This document shows, in pieces, positions 1-9,199 of a stretch of DNA of 64,000 nucleotides. A program made the translations under genes and the position numbers. The first letter of the stretch is position 1, and each line of letters starts with the position of its first letter. The notes below the pieces were generated by a model. The model saw only the letters and a list, made by a program, of their open reading frames with translations, did no database searches and was not told the DNA's origin. Origin of the DNA: Plantago ovata (lineage: Eukaryota > Streptophyta > Magnoliopsida > Lamiales > Plantaginaceae); assembly GCA_028274465.1 (NCBI GenBank), contig CM051455.1:111474261-111538260 (forward strand), read 5' to 3'.

Positions 1-835
1 ACGTTCCTCAAGGTCTCTATCCGAGCTTTAAGGACAGTCCTTTGAGCTCTGAGTTCTTCCAAGGTGAGTCTCCTCCCAGTGGCTGGGTCGATCCCGACCA
101 AAGGGGTTACCTCTGCGACAGTCCTCAAAGCGTTGTTCTCTGCCATCACTTCGGGCCGATTTTGAGGAGTGACCTGGTTGGGAGTAACTTGGTTTGGAGG
201 AGTGGGAGGGTTTACTACTTGAACTGGATTCCCTTAAGGAAAAACATTTTGCAATGACGCCCTTATCCTTCCGTCAATCAATTCCCTTAAGTCATCGGGA
301 GCTCCTTGTGGTCCCAATCTATATTGAACTCTAGAAGGTCCAAGTCTAGAATGAATTGGCCTGGTATTAGCTCTTGAATGAGCTTCATCTTGAGCTTGGG
401 GTGCCCTTGGTTGGGATTGCTGAGGAGCGGGGACATTCTCAAGGGGTTGCCCTAGTCCTTGTGGATGTCTTATCCCCCGAGCTTGGATTCATCGTTGTAT
501 GGTGAGAAGGAACAAGCCGTATTGAGCTTCGCCCATCTCGTAATATGCTGGTCGGACCACTTGTCCGTTGGGAAGGGTGAAGTTCAATGCGGCTGGCGGT
601 GGAGGGTTTACCACGGTAGGAGGTGGAGGATGATCCCTCCGAAAAACATTGTTCTAGACTCTCAATGTTCCAAAAGCACTTCCGACAAGGACTTCCTGGG
701 TTGATTTTCGCCCGACCTTTCCTCTTGGGATCCCGTGACATTAGTGAATGCCCCATCTATCATGTCTTAATTCATTTCAACATTGTTATTTCTAGGAGCC
801 CTTGAAGCAACTGCTCTTCCTCCTCCTCGGCCATT
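1..835 (-). pseudogene. Decayed gypsy gag N-terminal fragment, open to left edge
   Basis: On the minus strand one reading frame is nearly open and reads like the N-terminal, proline- and glutamine-rich part of a plant Ty3/Gypsy gag. It has a stretch rich in Q/P/R, then a segment with the pattern DLRELIDGRI, then a charged helical segment (TLEELRAQR) near the window edge. Stops interrupt it, for example a TAA near 235, and the beginning (near 835) is in another frame. No zinc knuckle or capsid core is in view, so lineage is uncertain. G1 starts 24 bp to the right and was probably inserted next to or into this older element. It is too broken to encode a protein. Confidence 0.5.
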
Positions 836-859
836 TAGAGGGTGGCGAGTCGAGTACTT

Positions 860-2016
860 TGATGAACGTGTATTTTACACTTTCATTCGAGTCTTTTTCA
901 CCAATTTAGCTATCCTCTAGGTTAATTTAGCTTATATTTTAGTGCATTTTATTAGAATAGTGTCATGTTTCCCTTTTCTTTGCATATTTCAAGTTTTAGG
1001 TGAAAAACGTACTTTTGATGGGCAATTATGGTAAAGAGAACGAAGTTTTGGTGCTTCAAGGTCATCCGTGGTGTATCTAGAAGTTTCCAGACGAGTTTTG
1101 AGGCCTAGGGGACGAGTTTCAAGGCTTAAAGGTCACTAGAAGGCAAAATCGAGTCCAAAAAGGAAACCTAAAGCCTAAAACTCGCTACCACCGACCTGGA
1201 GCTCCCAGGAGGTTCGCCCCCCGTCTGTCGACTAGTATATATAGTTTCGCCTATTTAGTTCGTTTTTCATACCTTTTCACCTTATTTTGAGAGACAAATT
1301 CTCCAGAGCTTGTTCTGGGAATTATTAGCATAGAATAATCTTTTTCTTATTGATTCGGAAGCTTAAGCATAGAGATTGGACATCTTTGATTCTCAATTCT
1401 TGCTTGTGAGTTAGCAATTCACCGGAGATTGACAACCTTCGTTGGTAACTTGTATCTCACGATTTTTCAGCTTTTGTTTATTCAATTCAACATGTTTTCA
1501 TTGATTCTTGATTTGATTATGCTTGTTGATTGCGATTTATACATGAGTAGCTAAATCTAAGGTTGGTGATAGTATGTGAATTCATAGCTAGGGTTCTTAA
1601 TTATGCATGAGTGGCTTCGCGCGTTTAAGACTTGATTTATTGTTTTATTTCTTTGATCTATCTAAGCCATCTATCTTCGTAGATTAGTGTTAAATTGAAA
1701 GAAACACTAGGACAATTAATGATCATAGATTTCTATACAAACTTCAAGTACTTCAAGTGTAATTAGAACCCGATGCTTAGAACGATCATACTATCACTAA
1801 CTTCCATCATAATTGATAAGAAAAACCTTTGCTAAATCGTTTTCTGATTTTATATTTTAAGTTAAATTAGTTAAAGCTAGTTATAGTCCTTAGAGATCGA
1901 CACTCGGGGTTATCTTACTTCTACACTACGTGCCTTGGTTTTCGTTGTAGTTGTAAGTTGCCTTTGGCTAAAAATAAATTTATTTGATTAATTGAGTCTG
2001 ACAATCTCGTTCATCA
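860..2016 (+). repeat. 5' LTR of Athila-like element G1
   Basis: The LTR begins TGATGAACG and ends CGTTCATCA, a perfect 9-bp terminal inverted repeat, and is followed two bases later by an Asp-tRNA primer site. A TATA box (TATATATA) lies at 1236-1243, just downstream of a G/C-rich stretch. The same LTR family recurs at 6445-7698 and 16000-17232 (reverse) and at 44793-46051 and 50758-51916. The length of 1157 bp is within the family range seen here (1.16-1.26 kb). The 3' LTR partner is not in the window. Confidence 0.9.
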
Positions 2017-2019
2017 AAT

Positions 2020-2037
2020 TGGCGCCGTTGCCGGGGA
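2020..2037 (+). promoter_or_regulatory. Primer binding site of G1 (tRNA-Asp type)
   Basis: TGGCGCCGTTGCCGGGGA immediately after the LTR is the standard plant Athila-type primer site, complementary to the 3' end of tRNA-Asp. It primes minus-strand cDNA synthesis. Confidence 0.9.
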
Positions 2038-2186
2038 CTATACTCCTTTTTTCTCTTTAGCTTATTTATATTTTCAGCATTCAATTCTCAGAGTTAGTAG
2101 TTAATTTGTTTCTAGAATTTTGCGACTTCTAACAGGACTAATTTTCAGTTGTGAGTTACTCCTGTCACAGATATTCAGGTTCCGTG

Positions 2187-2291
2187 ATGGCTCATCCACT
2201 GTTGAAATCATGGGTTCAACCCAACAAGGAACGAATGAAGGGTCCAACGATTGTCCTTTCTCCTACGACTCGTGACTTGGAAATCAAAAAC
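2187..2291 (+). pseudogene. gag: G1 gag, N-terminal piece, split by Copia A
   Basis: The frame opens at an ATG at 2187 and gives a short peptide that matches the N-terminal gag of the relatives at 46355 (+) and 13595 (-), with the shared pattern SWVQPNKERMKG. It is cut after codon 35 by Copia A. The rest of the gene resumes at 37669 after one copy of the AAAAC target duplication, in the same frame. The longer N-terminal extension present in G2 (from 46197) is missing here, so this copy was already shortened at its 5' end. Confidence 0.75.
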
Positions 2292-2950
2292 TTTTAGGAA
2301 TCTTGTAATTTTGATGAGCAATTAACCATGCTAAATTGAGGAAAGTCCAGTAACTAGTACTCTTAAGGTCCATAGGAATTTAGAATTTTAAGGACATTGT
2401 AAAAGAGGAACGTTTGGTGAAGACTTAGAGTAGGTGCTATATAGGTTGATTTTACCGCTTATGATGTATCTTGTTTTCTGAAAAGAAATACAACCTATTG
2501 AAGCATTTGCTGATGATGTACTTTGTTTACACAAACAAACTATTGAAGCATTTAGAACCGTTCAGAAACTTGAAGATTTTGAAGATCTGAAGACTAGAAG
2601 ATTTCTGAAGACTGGTATCTACAAAGGCACACGTTGCTCAGAAAGTGGAAACTTCAGCAACAGCATTGCATAAGTGAAAATCTAAACGACAGAGTAGGTT
2701 GTGCTTGCTGAAACTGAGACTGACCACATGCTGATGAACATTTGTGACCTCTTGCTGAAAGTACTTGTATTTGCGCTCCAATGTTACTATTTGAATTTCA
2801 TTCAAATAAGCATTAAATGCAAAGCATGCACGCGAAGGACATGAAGACTAGAAGACAACAAAGGACGCTGCTGAAAGTACAAAAGCAAGATAGTGACATC
2901 TTAAGGAACAAAAGCCTTAGAATTTAAAATTCCCGGCTCCTTATTTTCAC

Positions 2951-2958
2951 TATAAATA
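2951..2958 (+). promoter_or_regulatory. TATA box of Copia A 5' LTR
   Basis: TATAAATA in the context CACTATAAATAGAGG. The same box is conserved in the other copia LTRs at 33913-33920, 36748-36755, 40964-40971 and, on the minus strand, 20268-20275. Confidence 0.8.
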
Positions 2959-3688
2959 GAGGTTATCCGGCAAAGAGTTGAAGTGTGTCAACAACGTGAT
3001 CAAACTCTCACTTGTGCTTAAACTCACATACCCTTCAATACTCTTTACTGCCATTCATCCGTTCCAAGACTTAAAGCTTGAAAAAGCTACTTGTGAAGAA
3101 GTAGAACTTACACGGCTAAGAAATTAGTTAAGTGTTCCTTCTTTCTTTCGAACAAGAACAAGTCTTGACACCAGAAACAATCAAACTTGTTTACTGCAAA
3201 GTATTCAATGTTTTGTTTCTTAGATTACTTGTTGTAACTGAATAAGTTATAATTAAGTTATCTCATTCCAAACCTCTCTAACTGAAAATACACCCTTTCA
3301 GGCGTGATATTCAGGGGGAACTTAATCGAGCATAGTGTTGCTGATTAAAAGTCCCAAGTTTGGTGGAGAACAAGGTTTCGTTCTCTAGTTAGGTTGGAAA
3401 CGAAACAAGTGTGCTTTGGTTTCTATTTGGATTGCTCTAGATAGTTGTTGTAAGGAACCTCAAACTTATCTTAGTGGATTCTGTCCTAGAAAGGACAAAG
3501 TGGATTAGTTGAGAGATTACGCCACTCTCAGATACCACTATAAAAGTGTTTGTGTGATTTACTTACTGCATTTAGTTTTCAGCAAAACATATCTATCTGT
3601 ACACAGTCACTCACTTCACTTGCTGAAACTATCACTTACTGAAAAAGCACTTATTGTATCAAAGACTTCCGCTCTCTAATTTTAAGTA

Positions 3689-3783
3689 TCAGCAAAACTA
3701 GTTACTGAGAAGTAACTTGTGCTTGCTGAGAAAGTTAAGTATCAGCAAACTCATTACTGAAAAGTAATAAGTACTTGTTGAGA
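3689..3783 (+). repeat. Two tandem nested hairpins in the U5 of Copia A
   Basis: Two units spaced 53 bp apart each have outer arms TCAGCAA / TTGCTGA (second copy TTGTTGA) enclosing an inner stem. The inner stem is GTTACT/AGTAAC in unit 1 and ATTACT/AGTAAT in unit 2, so the end base pair changes on both sides together. Equivalent pairs are in every copia LTR here (about 34645-34735, 37487-37580, 41698-41790 and reverse 19442-19555). Confidence 0.7.
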
Positions 3784-3866
3784 AAGTTTTTAAACGACGA
3801 AAGTTTGAAAAGACTATTCACCCCCCCCCCCCGAGTATTTTCTTGTTGTTTAAAGGGACCAACAAG

Positions 3867-3881
3867 TGGTATCAGAGCTGG
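3867..3881 (+). promoter_or_regulatory. Primer binding site of Copia A (initiator tRNA-Met)
   Basis: TGGTATCAGAGCTGG two bases after the LTR is the classic Copia primer site, complementary to the 3' end of the initiator methionine tRNA. Confidence 0.93.
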
Positions 3882-3976
3882 AGGTTCTTTAACCTTCAGC
3901 ACTGAACCTAGATCCCCTTAGGTGCTTTTCGTAATTCACTCTCACTTGATTAGTTTGGTAATCTTTTGCTGACAGG

Positions 3977-6397
3977 ATGTCTTTAGGAGATGCTCCCTTG
4001 CTGAAGCTGGAAAACTACGAAAAATGGCGAAACAACATGATGCTACATCTTGAGGCCATTAGTGATGAGATGGTTACTGTCATTAATGATGGACCTATCA
4101 AAATAACTAAGGTTGAAAGAAGTTTTCGTCACAAAACCACAGAAGCTGGAAAGGAAACTATATTAGGCGAACCAGTTGATACTGTCATTCCAAAACCAAG
4201 AGAGGAATGGACTTCCGACGAAGCCAAGAGATTCCGTCTTGATTGCCAAGCAAGAAACATCATCATTCGATCAACTCCAGATACTATACAGTGCAAACTG
4301 TGGGGTGCTAAAACTGCTAAGGAAGCTTGGAAAATGGTTCAAGATCTTTGTGTTGGATCTGACAAAACCAAGGAAAACAAACTCGAAGTGCTGAAGTTAA
4401 AGTTCCAGAACTTGAAACAAGGTACCAATGAGTCACTGGAAGACTTGGACTTCAGATTCACAACTCTAGTTAGTGAGATGGCAGCCTTGGGTGTTGGAAA
4501 TCTTTACTCAGATTCTGAGAAGGTGAAAACCATCATCAGAAGTCTGAACCAAGAATGGATCCACACTCAGAATTTCTACTACAATCAAGGAATGCCAGAC
4601 ATTACACCAACAGAGTTGTTCTCTCATCTTGCTACTGTCAACTACGAGACAAAGCAAAGAGAAAATGTGTTTGCTGAAAAATTGCAAAACATTGCTCTCG
4701 CTGCAAAGCCGTCATCTTCTGAAAAGAAGAATGATAAAGAGCCTGCTGATGAAAATGCTTTGGTTGTCAAAAACATGAAGAAATTCATCAGTAAGGAACT
4801 CGAAAAGCGAAAAGCAAAAGAGAAGCTGAAAAAGCATCTTGGTAACAACTACCATAAGTACAAGAATGAGACTCGCTCGCTGAACAAGCAAGCTCAGCAA
4901 GCAACCTCATCAGAAGAACCATCAGTTGGAAATGATCTCTGCTTTTACTGCAAAAAGCCTGGACACTTCAAAGCAAATTGTCCTTTTCTAAAAGGCAAAT
5001 CTGCTGAAAAGAAGAAGAAGTTCAAAAGAGCTTTTATTGCTGAAGAAAAGAAGAAGCTTCAAGCAAAAATCGATGCATTGTGCATTGATACTAGCTCCGA
5101 AGACAGTGAGGATGAAAGCTCAGACACTGACGATGAAGAAGCCACTCTTGACGTAGAGATTGGCAAAGAAGTTTGTGGAATAGCTATGGAAGCTTATCCA
5201 GATGTGTCAAACTACAAGTTCTGCCTCATGGCCGGTCAGGTAAATAATCCTATCTCTGAATCTGACTCAGAAAGTGAAGACGAGATTGACCTTGACAAGA
5301 TTCAAGGAGAAAGCGAAAGATTTGAGAAAACTCTGAGCAAACAGCAAGAGAGACTACAGATTGCTGAAACTCTGACCAAGCAGACTACTGAAAAGTATGT
5401 CTTGCTGAAAGAAGAGACAGAAGAGAAGGATGCTGAAATAAGGCGTCTTAAGAAGTTGATTGTTGAAGCTACAGAGAAGAATTCTCAAATGGCATTAGAA
5501 TTGGAAGAGTATCAGTCCTCAATTCTAAAGTTACTTGCTGAAATCCAAGAGATGAAAAAGATGAAAATCAATTTCAAATCTTATGCTGATGCAAGTAATA
5601 CGCTGACTGAACTAAACTCTTACTTGAGAGATCCATCTCAGAAAGAAGGTTTAGGTGCAACGTATGAAGGTGATGACATAATAATCTTGAGTAAAGACAA
5701 ATCACCGATTTCCTTTGTACGTGCTACTGATAGTGGTCAACCAGAACTCTATCAGTTTGGTCAATCTAAGGTTGCTGAAAAATGCAATCAAGTACCTACG
5801 ACCGTAAAGCCCGATATTGCTACTCAAAGTAATAAGACTTTAAAAGGAAAACAGGTTGCTGAGAAGCAAACTGTAAAGAGAAAGGATGTTGTAAAGCATT
5901 CCGCCAAACAAGTTGCTGAAAAGCAATTTGTTAAGTCAAAAGGCAAGATTACTAAAAGTAATCAGAAGACCTTTGCTGACAAACCTGAATCAAGTAAGGT
6001 TGCTGACACAAAAGCTCAACATTCTCCGAAAAGTGGACTAGGTTTCAAAACCAAGCAAAGTCAACTTTTTCACGAGTATAAGCAAAGTCAGCAAAGATAC
6101 TTCAAAGAGATGAACAAAATCAAGCCTAAGAGTTCTGAAAAGACTCAAAATGCTAGAGCTAGAAGGAACCTTGCTAGAAAAGAACTTACTGAAAAGTATG
6201 TTCAGCAAAAAGGTCAACCAAGCAAGACACCACATCAGAAATTGGACTTGTCCAGCACGAATCAAAAGTCTTTTGGCTCAAAACCTTCTAGTTCCTCAAC
6301 AAGTAGAAAACAAGTCAAAGTTGAAAAACTTAAGACTTGGGTTTCCACTGGACGCATTCTTGAACATGTTAATGGACATCCAATATTGGATAATTAA
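3977..6397 (+). CDS. gag: Copia A gag polyprotein, 806 aa, open
   Basis: This is the structural capsid-nucleocapsid protein that forms the cytoplasmic virus-like particle. The N-terminus (about residues 8-40, LENYEKWRNNM) matches the start of copia gag proteins, followed by a UBN2-type gag core (about 85-225). A CX2CX4HX4C zinc knuckle spans residues 322-335 for RNA binding. Acidic serine-rich stretches flank it, a long coiled coil lies at about 440-535, and the C-terminal third is basic and rich in K/Q/S. The start is the first ATG after the leader, 95 nt past the primer site. The length of 806 aa is large but usual for SIRE-like gag. It ends in HPILDN followed by TAA; pol lies in another frame downstream, so gag-pol needs frameshifting, splicing or readthrough. 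It is the most intact gene in the window. Confidence 0.9.
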   Translation: MSLGDAPLLKLENYEKWRNNMMLHLEAISDEMVTVINDGPIKITKVERSFRHKTTEAGKETILGEPVDTVIPKPREEWTSDEAKRFRLDCQARNIIIRSTPDTIQCKLWGAKTAKEAWKMVQDLCVGSDKTKENKLEVLKLKFQNLKQGTNESLEDLDFRFTTLVSEMAALGVGNLYSDSEKVKTIIRSLNQEWIHTQNFYYNQGMPDITPTELFSHLATVNYETKQRENVFAEKLQNIALAAKPSSSEKKNDKEPADENALVVKNMKKFISKELEKRKAKEKLKKHLGNNYHKYKNETRSLNKQAQQATSSEEPSVGNDLCFYCKKPGHFKANCPFLKGKSAEKKKKFKRAFIAEEKKKLQAKIDALCIDTSSEDSEDESSDTDDEEATLDVEIGKEVCGIAMEAYPDVSNYKFCLMAGQVNNPISESDSESEDEIDLDKIQGESERFEKTLSKQQERLQIAETLTKQTTEKYVLLKEETEEKDAEIRRLKKLIVEATEKNSQMALELEEYQSSILKLLAEIQEMKKMKINFKSYADASNTLTELNSYLRDPSQKEGLGATYEGDDIIILSKDKSPISFVRATDSGQPELYQFGQSKVAEKCNQVPTTVKPDIATQSNKTLKGKQVAEKQTVKRKDVVKHSAKQVAEKQFVKSKGKITKSNQKTFADKPESSKVADTKAQHSPKSGLGFKTKQSQLFHEYKQSQQRYFKEMNKIKPKSSEKTQNARARRNLARKELTEKYVQQKGQPSKTPHQKLDLSSTNQKSFGSKPSSSSTSRKQVKVEKLKTWVSTGRILEHVNGHPILDN

Positions 6398-6444
6398 CTT
6401 GTTTGCTCTTGATTGTGCTGACTTCAGCCACGGAGACAAACGAT
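6398..6444 (+). pseudogene. pol: Start of Copia A protease region, truncated by G0
   Basis: The 47 nt after the gag stop match the beginning of the protease frame at 23863 (element D) and 44337 (element B) and end at GACAAACGAT, where the reverse LTR of G0 begins. An extra G (CACGGAG against CACGAG in D) shifts the frame. Copia A coding sequence resumes only at 17249-17257, in the integrase, so roughly 600 nt covering the protease and the zinc-binding N-terminus of integrase are missing. Confidence 0.7.
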
Positions 6445-7698
6445 TGACGAACGCGTGGATGTCGGGTCCAACGTATCAAATAAATTTGTTATTTAGCCAA
6501 AGACAATTCACAACTACAACGAAAACCGTAGTGTAGCAATAGAATAACCTCGATTGTCGATCTCTGAGGACTATAACTAGCTTTATCTAATCTAATTTAG
6601 AATATAAAACAGCAGACGGTTTAGCAAAGGTTTTTCTTAACAGATAATGGAGATTGGTGATAGTATGGTCCTTCAAAGCATAACGGGTTAATAATCATGC
6701 ATAAATTACTCGGTTTTGCATGGAGATCCTTGATCAATGAATTGTCCTGCTGTAATTATCAAACACTACGAAGATATAGATTTAGATAGGTCGAAGACCA
6801 ATGAATTGTCCAGATGTGTGCAATAATTAATCAACAATACGAAGATAGAGATTTAGATAGATAAAAGAAATAAAGCAATAACACGGAGTATAATGCGCGA
6901 TATAGCCATTAGCATAATTATCAACCCTTCGCTGAGAATTCACATACTATCACCAACGAGAAGTTTAGCTACTCATAGTTGTCATGCAATCAACAGAAAT
7001 CATAGAAGAAAACATGTTGAAAGATATATAAAAATAAGTAGAAAAACTGTAAGATACAATGTTACCGAAGGTTGTCATTCTTCGAAGAATCGCGATCTTA
7101 CAAGCTCAAAACTTCTATGAAAAAGTATCTCCTAAGCTATGAACCCCCAGAACAGGCTCTGGGAAGTTCCTACCTAAAACTACAGAGAAAGGTGAGAGAA
7201 AAGGTCTGGAAAAGTATGAAAATCGGAGAAAAACTGAGCAACTATATATAGGCCTCGAAATAGTGTGGGGCGAAGGGCCCCACACACTGGGCGAGTCGCC
7301 TGGTGTGGGGCGATTCGCCCCACATCCCGGGCGATTCGCCCGGGAGTAAATTTCGGGAATTTACGCGTTTTCGACGCGTTTTTGGATTTCTTCCCCTTTT
7401 CGGACTCGGTTTCTGACTTCTAGTGGCCTTCTAACCTCCAGATTCGACCCCTAGACTTCAAATCCTATTTGGAAACCTTCAGATACTCCAATTAGGCTTC
7501 TGGAACACCAATTCCTTGTCAACTTCAATATAATTGCCCGGAAATCCTCGTTTTTCAACCAAAACATGTAAAATAAAAACTAAAGGGAAATGTGACACTA
7601 TTCTAATAAAATACACTAAAATATAGCTATATTAACATAGAGGATAGCTAAAATAGGTGAAAAAGACTTGAATGAAAGTGTAAAATACACATTCATCA
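6445..7698 (-). repeat. 3' LTR of G0
   Basis: On the + strand it runs from TGACGAACGCG to ATTCATCA (1254 bp). The minus-strand TATA box is at 7243-7250. Just upstream of it in the element's sense lies a cluster of GC-rich palindromes at 7265-7345, with copies of GGGGCGATTCGCCCC. A 75-codon open frame at 6893-7120 recurs at the same place in the other LTR and is not a gene. Confidence 0.9.
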
Positions 7699-7713
7699 AA
7701 CTCCCCAAACCGA
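7699..7713 (-). promoter_or_regulatory. Polypurine tract of G0
   Basis: On the minus strand the sequence before the 3' LTR reads GGTTTGGGGAGTT, a purine-rich plus-strand primer of Athila type. Confidence 0.75.
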
Positions 7714-9199
7714 ACCTTTGCTTGTCCTCAAGCAACTAAGCTAGACTCTAATGCAAAAAACAATGCAACACATAAAATGGAGTCTCATGCCAAATAAAAT
7801 GAACTAATCTACCGAATCTATCAAAAAACATATGAACAAAAACCATATAAATCAAAACATGAATATAGGTTGAGGAATGCCTCGATTGACTCATACACAT
7901 CAACATAAGCACTTATGTCAAGACAAGATAGTCTCTCGTAACATTCTCTACCTGGACCTAGTCAGTGACGACGTAATGAAACATGTTAAGATACGAATGG
8001 TTGTCCCGTGCCTATGAAACTGAGGACTTACTGCTGTTCACCAAGTTAAGACTTTTCCTCAAAGAGGTCGAACCAGTACTGGCTCTCATCAAACGAAGGA
8101 GGATTCCCTATAAAAGATAACACTCCCCTATTCTACCCATCTCTCAAGCAAAGCCTTAAGATTTTCACCACTTCCTGAATGGCAGGACGAGGGTGGTCTA
8201 AAACAGATGACACTCAAAAACAAAGAAAAGAAATAGAAAATTAAAACACGACTACGAACATTACAAGAATTGGAAAATGAGACACAACACTTTGCTAAAC
8301 TGCTATTTGGCTTTCTTTTTTTTGGACCCTTCTTTGCTTTTTTGGGGTCTTTTTCTTTTTTCCAGTTTCTTTTTTTCTTTTTTTTTCGATTTTTTTAACC
8401 AGCAGTAGCACAACGAAAAGAGAAACAAAATGACTCACAACGACTTCCCCAAACCTATTCGAAAGAATAGGTTGGAGTACAAAATTTACGAGAAAGGAAA
8501 AAATAGACTCACAACAAAGAAATGAAAAAACGAAAAACAAGTCTAATGATAGCGTAACCCCCTCCCCAAACCTATTCGAAAGAATTGGTTACAAAGGATC
8601 ACACAACCTCACACTACCTCCTTCCTAGGCATTTAGCAATCTCAAAGCATGGTGAAGACTTGTTGCCTCTTAGGTACATAATTACTCGGGAAAACAACCA
8701 TAAGACCCTAACATGCATCATCCTATTATAAAGGCCTTCGTGAACCGCAGTAGAGAAAACACCACTAAGTGAAGTCGAGACTACCAAGCTTAACTAAGTG
8801 CAATACATAAATGTGACAAGCTAAGCGAGAAAAACCTCAAATAAATTCATAGAGATGAATCATATGATTAATGGCATAGTTAGTTGATCTACGCAATAAA
8901 AAAGTGCAAACAATTCGGCAATAAACTCCATATAAAACATGCAAGACTATCCTAGGATGAATGTAGTGAATGCAACCTAAAAAACTAAGAAAGCAGTAAA
9001 CGTGCAAATGCAAATGCAAACAAAGAACAAGATACTAATCAACACAAAGCCAAACAATACTTAACATCGCGGTTCACATCCCATCCCCCTTATGATTCTT
9101 AAGCTAGCCCCTAGCAAAAGAGAATGAGTAATAAGAAGTGATACTAGATGTTACCGAACGGTTTGGCCTCAGTTGGCTGAGAGTGGACATGTGAAAAGA
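7714..9199 (-). other. G0 3' non-coding region with two PPT-like hairpins
   Basis: No credible gene is present. On the element strand it holds two copies of the hairpin CCTATTC-TTTC-GAATAGG (+ strand 8454-8471 and 8571-8588, the latter with one mismatch). Each is followed by TTTGGGGA, which resembles the true polypurine tract. Homologous sequence is at 49680-50757 in G2 and, in part, 39980-40300 in G1. The T/A-rich run at 8310-8400 gives a spurious lysine-rich frame. Confidence 0.7.

Larger units (their letters stand above)
2292..3864 (+). repeat. 5' LTR of Copia A
   Basis: It runs from TTTTAGGAATC (a T for the G of the family start TGTTAGGA) to GGGACCAACA. A TATA box TATAAATA sits at 2951-2958, giving U3 upstream and a transcript start near 2980. 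The R/U5 part holds two tandem hairpins (3689-3783) and a poly-C run near 3822-3834. The Met primer site follows after two bases. Confidence 0.92.

Noticed and set aside
2020..2037. tRNA gene fragment
   Set aside because: Only the 18 nt complementary to the tRNA-Asp 3' end are present, in the primer-site position; no cloverleaf.
6893..7120. 75-codon frame in the G0 LTR, repeated at 16448-16675
   Set aside because: It is present because the two LTRs are copies of each other and lies on the strand opposite to the element; no evidence of coding.
8295..8540. 81-codon minus-strand frame rich in F/L and K
   Set aside because: Low-complexity translation of an A/T-rich run in the G0 3' non-coding region, not conserved in G2 at 49980-50200.
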